A stretch of DNA of 64,000 nucleotides from Prostheceraeus crozeri (lineage: Eukaryota > Platyhelminthes > Polycladida > Euryleptidae), in assembly GCA_907163375.1 (NCBI GenBank), contig CAJQUW010003073.1:260501-324500 (forward strand), read 5' to 3'. The notes below the pieces were generated by a model that did no database searches, was not told the DNA's origin, and saw only the letters and a list, made by a program, of their open reading frames with translations. How positions within the stretch are numbered: the stretch's first letter is position 1; every line of letters starts with the position of its first letter. Shown here piece after piece: positions 23,310 to 36,139 of the stretch. The translations under genes were made by a program, and so were the position numbers.

Positions 23310-23315
23310 TTTATT
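23310..23315 (-). promoter_or_regulatory. AATAAA overlapping the KCTD stop codon
   Basis: The last codons read GTG CAA TAA A, so AATAAA contains the TAA stop. No stronger signal lies in the next 100 bases. If used, the 3'UTR would be only about 10-30 bases, which is unusual. Confidence 0.35.
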
Positions 23316-24123
23316 GCACATTATCCGAGAAGGTCCGAACTTCACCGTCAATTCTCAAGTCATCCACTTCTGTGTGACCATTTTTACATGAGCGCTGTAG
23401 AGGACACTGCCAAATATATTTATGCACGATATATGAACCGTCACTATCTGTGGAATAAGAGAAAGATGAATTCACCAACCGCCATCCTTTCTGTGATAAA
23501 TGATGGAAGAGCATCATCTTGTCCGTATTACAAGCAGGAATGGTAAGAAATGCCTTATCTGACAGTTGAGTGGCTTCTGCGGCTTGAAGGGCGCGTTGTT
23601 GTAATGGAAGAGTGCGAAGAGCGTCTCGATGACCAGAAATCACCAATCCACCACTTTTGAAGGACGAGCCATTGGAAGCATGCCGGCTGGGCGGGGGAAG
23701 CGTGTAAAGGCGTGAGAAATAGGCCGATTCCTCAAACTCCACGATCTCCAAGTAATAGCCAGAGAATTTGGTGGGATCCTTCTCATCGTTCACATTACCA
23801 TCATTATCATGTCTCCGTTCACGAATGGCGCACAGGAGTTCAGGAATTTGATAAAAGTCTGCCTCGGCTTCCAACAAATCAAACTCGCCGAAATTGGCAG
23901 GTAGACAAAGTATTGAGTTCCTTAAAAAGTTTAAAACTATGCGGAACATATCACCGTCTCGATCGATAAACATGTGACCTTGAGCATCGCGTAATACCGA
24001 TGGCGTGAATCGTCCGGAAAACATGCATCCTAGCATGGAGTTCGGATAACGTCCTAGAGTCGATGTAGTTGTTGTATGGAGTACACCACCGACATTCAAA
24101 ACCACGAGTTCGTCCTTTGACAT
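23311..24123 (-). CDS. KCTD-family BTB/POZ protein (KCTD6/11/21-like)
   Basis: The 270-residue protein opens with a T1-type BTB domain (about residues 5-105): VVLNVGGVLHTTTTSTLGRY, PNSMLGCMFSG, FIDRDGDMFRIVLNFLR and EAEADFYQIPELL are all hallmark KCTD motifs. The C-terminal half (GWRLVNSSFSY, HKYIWQCPLQRSC) resembles the H-domain tail of KCTD6/KCTD21. It has a longer central insert rich in Ser, Pro and Gly (about residues 140-170). KCTD proteins of this group act as cullin-3 substrate adaptors; function here is inferred from the family. The ATG at 24123 is the first in-frame ATG after a good acceptor (TTTCCGTTGTAG, exon from 24149), so at least one upstream 5' exon is expected. The stop codon overlaps AATAAA. 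Confidence 0.88.
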   Translation of the reverse strand: MSKDELVVLNVGGVLHTTTTSTLGRYPNSMLGCMFSGRFTPSVLRDAQGHMFIDRDGDMFRIVLNFLRNSILCLPANFGEFDLLEAEADFYQIPELLCAIRERRHDNDGNVNDEKDPTKFSGYYLEIVEFEESAYFSRLYTLPPPSRHASNGSSFKSGGLVISGHRDALRTLPLQQRALQAAEATQLSDKAFLTIPACNTDKMMLFHHLSQKGWRLVNSSFSYSTDSDGSYIVHKYIWQCPLQRSCKNGHTEVDDLRIDGEVRTFSDNVQ

Positions 24124-24917
24124 TGAACGATTTTGGCGCGCTGATCTCACTACAACGGAAACAAGAAAGTTCAAAGTTGAGTTAATAAAATTCAGACATT
24201 ACATATAAATAAGTGAGTGACTCCTCGTATACGGAATAAACTTTGAGAAGGTTCTTCGTCGGATGCGACGTACTCTATAAACGCGCGACGCTTCGCCAAT
24301 ATGGCACGGTCACGCACGCACTGCAATAATTTTTCATTGAATTGATATTTTTCTATGAATTTTTCCTTGCATAAAAACATGCAATTCATGCATGCTTATG
24401 CAGTGCAAGACCAAGCCATGTCGGCGAAACGTCACACATTTCTAGAATACACCGTTTCCGACGAAGATTTTTTCTCTTATTATATATTCATATATTTATC
24501 ATACCACATCCAGCGGAGCTAAATAATTTGTTACGTGAATTGAAATGGCACATTGTTGAAAAGTCATCGACAAACCCGCAAATCAGGACAATTTGACAAC
24601 AGTATTTTTTGACGTATTACACGCATCACTGAGGTATCGAATAGAACAAGCCTTCAAATACTATACGCCCTCAAGCAGAACACGCACCTAAATTTATCAA
24701 TTGGGAGGTTTTTACGAGTTTATCATACAACCAATGACAACATATCAATCTGACGTTATTATGTTGTATAACAAAGACTGCCAATCATAACATTGCTCAA
24801 CGGTCGGTTAACAAGTTCTTGATTTCACAACATCGATCACGATTATTTCATTGACCCGGTGTTTCAGTCATGGAAAACTATTTGCCTAAAAGCCATTTTC
24901 ATTGATTTCCTGAATCA
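24124..24917. other. Upstream region of the KCTD coding exon
   Basis: Contains the end of the KCTD 5' intron (pyrimidine tract up to 24150). The 5' exon and promoter are not identified. Nothing else is recognised. Confidence 0.4.
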
Positions 24918-24990
24918 GTGGTCTCCGTGGTACAGTAGTTAAGTACTTGGTTTAGCGATCTTTTAGTCCAGAGGTAATTAATACCCACAT
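24918..24990 (+). mobile_element. SINE family A, 5' fragment
   Basis: GTGGTCTCCGTGGTACAGTA, GTTAAGTACTTGG and GCGATCTTTTAGTCCAGAGG match the family A tRNA-like head. The match ends in the B-box region. Confidence 0.7.
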
Positions 24991-26868
24991 CGCACATTGA
25001 TCACGTATTCTTACATAAATTGTTCCGCGTGCCACATTTGGTCCACAGACTGAACGTCAAGAAACAGTGACTTATAGAATGAAATTGCATTTTACAAGCG
25101 CATCAGAGTGTATCTCTACTGTATAATTCACATGAAAAAAGAGTTAGCAGTCCATTTTTAGATATAGAAGGTGATATTAGGAAAAGTGAATCTTGACAAA
25201 TGTTTCGATCTGCGAATTGAGTAAGAAACTAAGCTGACATTTCATTCATTTTGGACTGGTGTAAGGTTCAGCAGGAACTGAATCGGTGCAAGTAAACCTG
25301 AGTTGTTCTTGGCAAAGGAACAGAGCAGCAACGATATATGTGCGAAGCAGCTATTGAAACAAGCAGCAATCACAAATTTGTTCACACCAAGAAAGAGCTA
25401 CAAGTTGAGTAGTTGTGGAATGAAGTCCCACCCAGCGGAAGGCAGATAATTAAAATGTTCATTCATTTCATTCCAATAAACATTTCATTTCAATAAGCAA
25501 GCATATAAAATAGCATTCATTTATAACACAAACTAAGTTAGTCCCGAGAAGGGCATTGAGGCAGCTGAGGGCAGTTTCAGTTGGACGGAATTCACTCGCT
25601 GAGTAAGATTAATAATTTTTTGTACATCTTGATTTGCGACTAACTAATTTGTATTTCTTAGCGTATTTTCAGTAGTTCTCCCTGTTAATGCAATAATATG
25701 CATTGATTGCATTGTATTGCTTAGAGGATATACTTCATATAGAGTAAAATCTTCTTAACCTAATGTTCATACGTATTTTGACCTATTGGATAGAGTATAA
25801 CGTTTTAATTGATTGCAGTTTCTACTATTTGATCAAATGACTCAAATATGACAGAATGGACTTCCATAGGTGATAATGAAACGGTTAAAACATCCTTCCA
25901 ATGTTTTGTAAACATGCAGCATCTGATGCCACAGTCCACCAAGATAAGAATTAATCCATGAATAAGAAGTCATTTGAATATTGAATTTAAGTTAAAACAG
26001 TACAGCATCAGCTCCAGTCCATTTATAAACAATACGATGTTATAGACATTTAAGTTATTGCGAAGCTGTCGATCATTCGAAATTATTGGCATCAACACGC
26101 TTTTAAGACTATTCCTCTTACACATCCGAATCATCAATCATTGAAAAAGCTGAGTACATGAAACTCATCTCTTCTCTTCTCATACAACACAATCTTCCAC
26201 AGTGTTCATGAAAACAATTTTAAGGTGAAAGCAGCTCACGATCTAGTCTCATTTATCAAACGATTGGAATGAACAGGAATAACACGGAATTATCACGCTC
26301 GTATTCGCAGGTTACTACCGCTGAATTTATCAACACACAGAATCACAGATATCTTCCACCTATGGATTACTCATCTAATGTTCTTTCGAATACAGATTAA
26401 TCACTGTGTGTCTTCCATATGTCTCCCCAAGGATTTGCAATTCACGAATGCCGAATGTTCATCATCATTGTCGCTATTTTCATACTGACATTTATCTAGA
26501 GGAATTTAATTTCGTACTTGTTACCTCCTACACGAAGCTACTCATGTAACAAAGGCATTGATGTTTCATTAAATTTACTGGAGGTGAAAATTTGTCAGAA
26601 GCCTATCGAGAGTAAATCAAGTGGAGCCGGTCGCCCCTCGCAAAATTTCTTTTTGCATCAGAAGAATCCTGATTTTCGAGCATATTTGACAATCACGTCT
26701 AGCAAGCAGTTTGAGAAGGAACTCATATGAACTCAAGTAATTTCTAAACTCCAGAATTAAGCGCCATAGAGCCACAGCATTCAATCTTCAGCGTAATGCA
26801 TGAAGAATGTTTAATCTCATCTATTGTCGTTGATGTCTTTACATTGGTGTCGTCTCATTTCGATTAGA
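24991..26868. other. Gene-free stretch
   Basis: No gene or transposon end recognised. ATTTCATT/AATAAACATTTCATT words repeat near 25455-25500 as simple short repeats. Confidence 0.4.
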
Positions 26869-27323
26869 CGGGGTGGGGCCCAACCCCGTTCTCGCACCTT
26901 AGCGGGTATGTCCGCAAGCTTGCCCGTGGCCGTACAATTGCCCGCAGTTCAGTTATTGTTCCTGAGCTTAGAATGTCAAGTTTCTAGGTAACATCGGGTT
27001 TTCCAATAAACGTGGAAGTTGGCAAATGGCAATGAAGAATGTTCTCACATCTGACATCGCGAGATAATGCAATCTGCACTATCTAAAAATGCCATCGTTC
27101 TCAACAGGATAATAAGGCCTAGGTCTAGCCTTCAGAAACAGTAATCAAAGAAAACGATGTGACTAAATTCGATTATCATTATAAGTTTAGAATAGGCTCT
27201 TATCATGAATCCCTACCTGCATATCCACAGAGCGGATGAATTCGCGGATTATGTCATTATTGTACATGCGCTTGCCCAAGCCCGCAGGCGAATGCCCGCT
27301 GCCCGCAGTAGGCCCCGCCCCAG
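26869..27323. mobile_element. MITE with GCCCGC-rich subterminal repeats
   Basis: The ends CGGGGTGGGGCC and GGCCCCGCCCCAG are inverted repeats of hAT style. Just inside each end are several GCCCGC/GCGGGT words (left 26900-26950, right 27270-27310), standing out from AT-rich surroundings. The centre is non-coding. Target duplications are not clear. Confidence 0.6.
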
Positions 27324-27409
27324 TGACGATTTGTGTCATACCACATTTTTCTCTTTAGTGCCATTACGCCCAGGTAATCCAAGGCATGAATAAAACATAT
27401 TAAGTAAAG

Positions 27410-29081
27410 GGTAAACTCGGCTAAAGTGGACACTTCGAGGTGCTCTCATCTTTTACATATGTTTCAACTCGTCTTTTAGAGACTAATCAGGGTCAAGTGA
27501 ACACAGTTAGTTTCACTGCCATTCGCATACTTCGACGAAAAAAGGATTTCCCTGCTTATTCATCAACCAAAATGCTAGCATACATCCACATTTGAAATGT
27601 GTAAAAAAAACCTGTGCCTGCAACTGAACAAAACATAGCAATTTTCATCAATCAGATTAGATGAAGTTTCAATAAACCAGTAGCTATGATATGCTTGTCA
27701 TACATGCTTGCTAATTATTCCCTTACATGTCAGTTTGAGTTTTAACATGCATAAGTGCGGTATTCAGTACTGAACACTTGGGCTGACAAGTACATGTACA
27801 TGATTTGTCATCAAAGTAAATATTCATACGAACAACAATTTCGTAAATTATGCGATTCAAGTAATCGATCAGCATTCTAGTTAGCATTTCCAAACTTGTT
27901 TTGTGAATTTTATCTTTATATTTTTTGAGAATCCTCTAAGATAGTTAATTGTCTTATCGATTTCTTAGGTTTATCACAAATGACATTAAGAAGGATAAGT
28001 AAATTGCAGAAAGTAGTAGGTGTTTCTGTTGAAGCTGGGGATCGACGATCCACGACCCAATCATTATCCTGCTTATTAGCTTTAAAACCAACTATACACG
28101 CATTGATTGCCATTAAATTCAAATCACTGTCACTATCCTTAATTCTATTCGTAGATGATGAAGATCCCTGATATAGCATTTTGTGGAGCACAAGCCGATG
28201 AAGGTGACATGACAGTTACAGCTAAAAGCTGATCATACAAATTGTAGGCCTATTACTCGGGTACTTTTTAAGTAAGTCTACTAGTATCGCCAACGCAGAA
28301 TTATATTTTTTATGGAGCGTCTGATGCGTCACACGCATTCGTTAAAAATTATGAGCTGCTGCTCTTGCAATGAAATTACTGACTTTTATTATTTCCATGC
28401 TATGATAACAAATTCATTGCAACTTCCAAGATAGCCGTCTTGTAAAATTCAACAATAGGGATTTATTACAGGAACCTTCAGTGTGGATACTCGCATGTAG
28501 GCATATTCGAACAACATGATTCAAAAGAGAGCTGGAAAAATCGAAAACCTGATATTGACAACACTGTTGTCCTTACATTTTAAGTGCCCACTTTACCAGG
28601 TACACTGTTCACTTTACCTTGCGTGATATGTCCACTTTACCCGAGTAGTTTAAGACATTGCATCTGGAAACTATGATAATGACAGCTCTAAAACTAGTTT
28701 GGCATGATATTTGTTGCTACCCTTCACGTAGCATTCGTGGATTGAAATCTAAGCACTGCCTCCACTCCAGTAAGACAATATTTTTTCCAAGTCATCATTT
28801 CCATTACAAAGTCGTTACCGGCACCTCAGCCCTATTATATCTCACTATAAAATCGGAAAATCAGGAAAAACCGAGGCTTGAATGCACAAATTTTAACATT
28901 TGTATTTGACTAAGTTCGTTAAAAACCAGAAAATTGTGACGCCTCCGTGCACTTATCTTCACTTCATTCGCTGTTAGGTTTCTCGCTGTGCGAGTGATTG
29001 CCGACCAGATCAGATGCTACATGTATCTGCACATGTAATTGAAGCATCAGTTATGGAGTGTCCACTTAAGCCGAGTTTGCC
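27410..29081. mobile_element. TIR element of about 1.67 kb, family unknown
   Basis: Inverted 25 bp ends: GGTAAACTCGGCTAAAGTGG ACACT on the left and its complement (AGTGTCCACTTAAGCCGAGT TTGCC) at 29057-29081, with two to three mismatches. Related CACTTTACC words are repeated near 28580-28645, suggesting subterminal repeats or a nested relative. No transposase is recognised inside. Flanking duplications were not found. Confidence 0.55.
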
Positions 29082-31190
29082 TTGTGTACATGATTATGTG
29101 TGTGCCGTATGATAAATTACTGATATCAGCTAACGATGCACTATTGCACTCACGTATAGACACTAAATAAATAAAAATGTGCCTCAAAATCATTCTTTAT
29201 CATTTCATCGAAATAGGTTCACCAGCATGGCTTCATCATTCAACAGCATGAGGTTAATCCTAGCTAATTTTTCATGGCAGTATTTTAAATCGCAAACCAC
29301 AGTGCGAAAATCACATGTAAATTTCTGAAGCCTCTGTTAAGCAATCACAACATTGATTAGAATTACATGCGTATGAACAAAATCATTGAACTGAATGGCG
29401 TTGAGTTTAACTGATCAGACAGATACTAGATGGACACATTATGCCAATCTACTGCTATTCATAATGACATGCTGCAAAGTGCACCGAATGAACTAGCTTC
29501 ATTCACACAACCATGCGACAGATATTGAACAATGTGATAAATGACAAAATCCTATGAATGTTGTGGAAATTACATGTATTTTCCATGCACTATTCTGACT
29601 TTCAAATCTTAAGCGTTTTTCAATAGGAATAAGCAATATCAAAGTTTAATTTGTGTGTGAAGCGAAAAGTGACATTTTCTTTCACACAGTAATCCAATAT
29701 TTATCCTATATTCATGTCAATATTTATTAGTGGAAATATTTTCAGTTTATGAGACTCTAGCGATAATTTCATACTCATAAAAGCTTTAGTTGAGGAAAAG
29801 AAAGCGATATTTCCATAGAAAATCGAACATCTGGAATTGAAATAATGGATTTATCTATCAAAAATATAAGCATTCAGAATTTCACACTTGAGTGATTAGT
29901 GAAATAAAACATATATAACACATTTATGTACATTGATTTGGCAGACGATAATGATTTTTGCAACTTTCAGCTACCTTAACATTATCGTTTTCTGAAGCAG
30001 CTGTGAACTTGCTACTGATGCATCAATTATCTATATTTCAGAACAGCTTTTCAAATGTGATACATTTAGCAGAACAGAGTAAAGCGATTAAAAATTGTTT
30101 CACTGAAGTTACGACTGATGAAAATGACAACAGACAAATGAATCAATCCGAAAGAAGCATAAAAAGATAAAAAATAAATCATAGCTGCAATAATACATGC
30201 ATGCAGAGCTTTAATAATGACACTAAATATAAAAAACGAAGTGAAGATGGTATGGTTTAAAATTAGTGCGCCACATCATTTTTCATTAAGAGTGAATAAT
30301 TACACGAATGCAAACGCTGGAGATATTCTTCCTCTAACGTCTGATACAAGACATAATTCTCAAGTTCATTTAGTATGAAGATAATGACGTTCCTTGCTAA
30401 TTCAACAAAATATTACTGAACCCAAGCTTCACACATGACATTACCTATTTCATCCAACAGGGAAGCTACGACATAGTTTAACAAAATACCGCGAAGTCTG
30501 TCAATGCAATACAATAGATAAATGTGGACATTGACCCAGTTTATCTCATCTTCAATAAGTGAAGATAGAAAATTGGTGATAAGGATCACTTTCCAATGGA
30601 TTTGACATTTAGATAGTTCACACGTTATCCGAATTATCAATTTTTGGGAATCTAATTCAAAATAGTGTTACTGCGTCAGACAGATTTCATCCCTTCTCAC
30701 AACCTCATCTTATTTTTCATGTTACAATTAATAAGGATTACTTACACGGTTTGCATAAATGCATTTACTATCTCAAAAGAGAATTGATAACTCCTGAATT
30801 GCATCCTCGATTGAAAAAAAGGAAAAAACCTTGGCCACTTTCATGCTACGACGCACAAGTGCGCTAAGAATCATACAAAACATTGAAAATCGAGGGGGGA
30901 CAGCTTGAAAGTTAGGAATGCTGTGAGCATTTCTTTATTACTGCATAAATTGATGCAGCAAGGAAATTTTTCCTTAGTGTCAAGAGGTACTACAAATAAC
31001 GTTTCATGATCGTCATATTACACTCATATCATTGTTAATAGCAATTCTAATGTTTTCATTTAAAATAATATCCGCAAATCCTAAAATGGGAATATAGCAT
31101 TAGGTTGTAATGGATTAAAGCTTAGTTATGGATGATTAGGTCTACTTCCGATGATTAAAAACGCATTACTAGTTAGTGATAACTACGGCA
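29082..31190. other. Gene-free stretch
   Basis: AT-rich DNA; no gene, tandem array or transposon end recognised on either strand. Confidence 0.4.
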
Positions 31191-31194
31191 ATTT

Positions 31195-31800
31195 TTTGAC
31201 CTAAAAATCGGAAAAATATGACCTAACAATGTTAGCTTAAAATATAACCAAATATGACCTCAAAATCGTAAATTGTAGTTTGGCATGATTTAAGAATCTT
31301 AAAATATAGCAAAAATTACATTTCCATTTTCAGGCAAAGAGTAAAAAAGTTCAATTTAAGACAAATAACACGATTTATTTCAAACATTTTCCTCACTATA
31401 CCCTTTTACAGCTTGTTGTGCGAAACAGTGATGTAATTTACTTCATTTGATGTTTAAAAAAGTCTGTCTTTGCATGGCACCTTCTTCAACATAGAGTAGA
31501 ACGCCGTACCGAAGCAGCGGTTGACTGCCAAGGAAAGGCAGATGACAGACGGCCAATCATGGCGCCGTCGGTAACATTCATATCTGTAGGCAATGCATGC
31601 ATTGCAACTGTCCTCAGCCTGCATCGCGGTGGTGAGAAGACCAATATTGCGTTATTCAGCAAGCATCGGTCATTTCTATATCTACTTCCTGGCAACTCTA
31701 AAAGTCTAGAACTACAGCAAAATGACCAAAATATGACTAAATATGATGAGACACAGAAAATATGAAAGTACAGGGCTGCCAACCCCTGTCGGCTAAAAAT
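31195..31800. repeat. TATGACC-repeat block next to a hAT-like end
   Basis: AATATGACCTAA-like words recur near 31195-31265 and again at 31725-31760, and a CAGGGCTGCCAACCCC terminus begins at about 31772. The same kind of end plus repeated GTGACC words delimits the hAT at 55101-56592, so this is probably a decayed relative. The boundaries cannot be closed. Confidence 0.4.
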
Positions 31801-32027
31801 CGGGACACAAAAATCATACCTTTTTCTTCCATTTTATACGCAACTATAGCATTTTGATGTGTGTTGTTACCATCTGTTTTGTTGGACCTAACCTGGTGTT
31901 CTCATCGGTCATTCCGTTGCATTGGTCGATCTAGTGGGGGGGGGGAAACCGCCCACCTTCAAGGTACGAAAAAGAAAACAGCAAATCAGTCTTCATTGAT
32001 GAGCGGGATTCTGTATGCAGGGTTCCC

Positions 32028-33000
32028 ACGCCCCGGGGAAAGACCTGGGAAATTTGAAAATGAATTTTTTTGCTCGGGAATATTTCAGGAAAATTCGGTG
32101 ATTCAAACAATTAATTAGATGCCTATCTTATATCAGCGTTTCACTTTATCTTCATTTCGTATGTACGATGCTTTACTTCCTTTCAGACGATAATTTGAAG
32201 CGTCATATATAAAGTGAAATACGCATGTGTGTTTATCAAGCATTTCATGCGTGTGATTGATGAAAAGATTCAATGCTAACTTATCTGGGGATTTATTTCA
32301 CTTTTTGAGAATGGTATTTTTGATTCATAAAATCGAAACTATCAGAGAAACTCGACTTTGAAAAGTGCTGAAAATCGATCAAGAAAATGAGAAGAACCAC
32401 AAATCGTTTTCATAAATGCAGTTCGGATACGAAGAATTGAGGAACAGGTCGGAAGGGTGCAAAATGAAAACCTATGTTCTGCAACTGATGTGTTTTCAAT
32501 TCGAAGCACATTGTAAACGAATACTCATCAATCTGGTAAAAGGCTTGCAAGAAAAATCTCCGGCGTCATTCAGAGTTGTCGAAGAGTTTCAATCCGCAGC
32601 ACATTAAATAAAATTCTGCTGACAAAGCATGCCGTCGCTTAAAGAAAGTTTTGGCGTATCTAAATGGCATTGGACGTGTGAAAACTTCGGAGTGTGATTA
32701 TCTTCATGAGCAATTTCGGAAGATGGCAGAGGAATTTCGTTGTTGTACAACTTTCAAAAGTAATAAAGATGAACGGATTGGCAAACGTCATCATAACTTC
32801 ATGAGCGAGAAAGGTGAATTCAGAAGACTATGGTGTGTTCTAAAAAACATATATAGCGTATCATCCCACGGTTAAGCCCAGGTAGAACGTGGATTTTCAA
32901 TCAATGAAGAGGTTTCATCGACGAACATTTCTCAGAAGACTTTGGTGGCAAGAAGAATTATTTTACCCTGAAAATATGACATGTCATAAAAAATTGCCCT
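32028..33000 (+). mobile_element. hAT transposase remnant, C-terminal part
   Basis: A hAT-type terminus CAGGGTTCCCACG starts at 32028. Downstream, coding scraps give LQLMCFQFEAHCKRIL, LQEKSPASFRVVEEF (32500-32600), then the stretch from about 32651 with KTSECDYLHEQFRKMAEEF and RRLWCVLKNIYSVSSHG. After a stop comes AQVERGFSINEEV. The SHG-A-VERGFS-N block is the C-terminal dimerisation region of a hAT lineage. Several stops interrupt it. The right end of the element was not found. Confidence 0.6.
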
Positions 33001-33657
33001 AGTGATAACCTAATACGAGTCATAATTTTCATAATTTAATTAATTATGTCCCAACTGATTCCTGCAGCCGAGAAGCATCTATGAAGCTGGAGAGAGCGGC
33101 TTTCATACGATGTCTTTGACAGCCAAATTAAAATTATTAATAAGTTCAGTATATTATAGCTATTATTTTCACCGTATGTCCATGATTCCTGCCAGTCTTT
33201 CAAAAATGCTGCTGAATGAACGGAAGTCATCAGCTCAGCAGTTAGTGCGAACAGCTGAGGATTACATTGGCCATCGGTCAATCCATTCATGCAGTGTTAT
33301 TCGTAGCTGAAGCTGTCGGGAAAGATAAGACCGTTCTACACGCATGGACGGTCTTCCGTATTCCTCGATGGTTAAATCGTAAGATTATACTTATTTATAG
33401 TTCAATGGGTCAAAAGATCCCCTGAATTGCTCCAGATTAAACCCTGTTCGCAATACTGGGATGCGAGGTACGATTCGTCCAAATAGTAGGATTCCGATTA
33501 ATTTGAAAAGTTTGAAAGTACCTACACGCGTGAAGGTTTTTGTTTCAATGCCTTCAGTGAAATTCAGCGATAAAATGTATATATCTGAATTGGCACGGTT
33601 GACAAAGCTGCTGAACTTCAGAAGGTGAGAACTCTTCCAGGCAGCAAAACAGAGTAT

Positions 33658-33720
33658 TCAAAACCAGCAGCTATCGAGAATTACAATGTAGATATGGGGG
33701 GGGGGGGTGGATTTGAGTTG
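33658..33720 (+). pseudogene. piggyBac transposase scrap at a G12 tract
   Basis: The frame reads SKPAAIENYNVDMGG, matching the conserved KP-x-x-(I/V)-x-x-YN-x-x-MGG(V/I)D block of piggyBac transposases. The GG codons have expanded to a run of 12 G (33696-33707), which breaks the frame. Surrounding sequence from about 33400 may be more of the same relic but is too decayed to say. Confidence 0.5.
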
Positions 33721-33817
33721 TGAAATTCTTGCATCGAATTATTTTTTCGAGGGTAACTCTTTTCTTGACTAGTAACAAGGACTGACACAGGAAAAGCAAG
33801 CCTTGTCATATTCTTGA

Positions 33818-34668
33818 TTGATGTATAATCAAGCTTGCCGTTGGAATGAATTTCCAGCCCAATCCCAATGAGAATTTGCATTAGGATCCCAATAGCCTGT
33901 TTATAGCTAATAACGTACGCAAGTTTACCCCAAGATGCATCGGTGCTTACCGTTTGGGCCAACCATATGTTACTTTTTGAATTGACGAAGGCCACGGATG
34001 TAGGCCTAGGACTATACTGGCCTTAATAGTAATAGAGGCTTTAATTGATTTTACACAATTGTATATAATAGGCCTACTGTATGGCTAAATTTTTCACCGA
34101 GACTGCCTTCACCTAAGAGCTTATAGGGGCCTACATCTATAGCTGATATGTATGCGTACGAGCTACAAACATGCTTGGTATTAATTATGCATATATCGGA
34201 TAATGCGGTGTTAATAAACAGCTCGCCACACGGGCTCTTTTTGAAGCCATTGCTCCTGCGCAGCGTCATACTAGTACCCATTTTTACCACGTACGCGCAA
34301 AGCACGAGTTGAGGCACAAGAAGGCCTCCGAATGAAGTCACTATTTTTAGCAACTAGGGAAGTTAAAGCCATGAAGTAGGGTTAAAGCTGACTGTGTCAG
34401 TTCGTGTGAATCACACTAAGAGCTCTCAATGCTCGAATTCGAGGGAGGCAAAGTCAAACTGAAGACACAGCAAGATGAACTGCTCAGTACAACCCGAAAA
34501 CATTTGTAGCGTACTGACTAATGTGAACGATTACATGTATATTTTGTTGGGAGAGGGATTATTGGGATCTATTGGGATTTATTGGAATTGGGGTGGAATT
34601 TTTGGTAGCCCAATCCCAATAGCTATTGGGATCCCAATCCCAACTGCAAGCCTTGATATAATGCATGC
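33818..34668. mobile_element. Possible TIR element with CCAATCCCAAT repeats
   Basis: Inverted ends ATCAAGCTTGCCGTTGGAAT and (inverse) ATCAAGGCTTGCAGTTGGGA are about 850 bp apart. Just inside both are repeated CCCAATCCCAAT / ATTGGGATT words (33870-33895 and 34558-34642). Related CCCAATCCCAACGGCAA occurs at 41911-41930. No transposase seen; edges tentative. Confidence 0.45.
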
Positions 34669-36139
34669 ATAATTAAGGAATTTGAATTTACATGAATTCA
34701 AATATAAAAACAATAATATTCGAAAATATTCTTGTATTTCTAAAAAGCAAATACACACAAAAACAATGAGATTTGACATTTCAAAATCAATCAAGATAAT
34801 TTTTGGAACGCTGCAAAACCTAATACAAAAATGTTTGAAATGTCAATCAACATTGCGTCGCAAAGCCAAGCCACTTGGATTTCGATCTGTCCTTATAAAT
34901 TTTTCATGTTCATGATATTCTTCTTTTTGAAAAAAATAGTGACTTGCTTACTCGATAGGTTATGTCAGATTTTTGAATAACACCTGAACTTTGCTGCGAA
35001 CAAATGTTTGCATATACATGTATTATTCAATATGCCGAGAGATTTGTGCAACTAAAAGTGTTCACTGAGTTTCATGGATTTACATGCACGTTACCTTTTT
35101 ACACTAGACGATGGATTTTACAATAATATAATCACTGATTTCAGAAGGAGTCTGTCAGAGATTCTGATAAAAAAATCACTAAAACAAATGCACTCCTAGG
35201 TGAGACTTAAAACAAATTTCATCTCAATTTTTGAAAATACTCTCAACACGTTGCAATAAAATTTCACTCTAATGAAATTTATCGATAACAAATGAGCTGA
35301 CATAGTCGCGACCCTACACATTCAGTAATTGCATCACAGCTATTCATACTTCTAATGATGCACTGTGTGTGAATACAGCGAAAACACACTTAGCAAATTT
35401 ATCGAAATGACTGTCGATCTTTTTCGAAGTCTTCAGTAAGTTAAGAAACACTATGCATCGATATATGATTCAAATTCCATTTGTTTATCATAATGAACAT
35501 TCCTAAATTAAAAGACTTGGAAAATAAGACACGAACCTGATGTGTGTGTTAGCTTAAAATGACAACAGCACTGAAGCACTGATCCTTTTGCTTTCAAATT
35601 TCAACTCACACATAAAGTTCGTGTCTATACAGGTAATAGAAAAAATGTGAAATCCCTGAGATCAGTAACGTCAGTTACAATTTTCTGTTTCACTTCTAGA
35701 GGAAAATAATTGCATCATATCATAAATATTAATTCACAAGCTATTAATTCTTCCAGCTAACTCTGGCAGGATAATCACTTATCACAGAAATTCAATATCT
35801 CCATTCGTACCGGCAGTGCAAAAGCACCGAAACGATTGGGAGACCAACGATCACAGCCATCATGTACGAATTGCAAAATGATAAGGCGCTCGAAAATTTC
35901 TTATTCTATCGTCTTTCATTCTTTCTCCAGGGAATGAAAATTCGCCTTCCTTTTACCGACACACAGACTGACACTATGCGTAAACATTGTACGTTAGAAC
36001 AGGAAGCATTCACAGACCTGTATCCAAACAGTAAGTTCCATTTGTTTATGTCGCCCGAATATGGCAACATAGCAACAAGAAATATGTTAGAATTCCATCA
36101 AACGCCGAGAAAAACAAATCCTGCGTAATACCAATCAAT
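34669..36139. other. Gene-free stretch
   Basis: Nothing recognised except frequent short A/T runs. It lies 3' of the candidate gene end at 36140-36718 and contains no obvious AATAAA close to that stop. Confidence 0.35.

Noticed and set aside
31486-31782. 98-codon minus-strand frame with a hydrophobic start
   Set aside because: No family or splice support, and it overlaps an opposite-strand frame near a hAT-like end.
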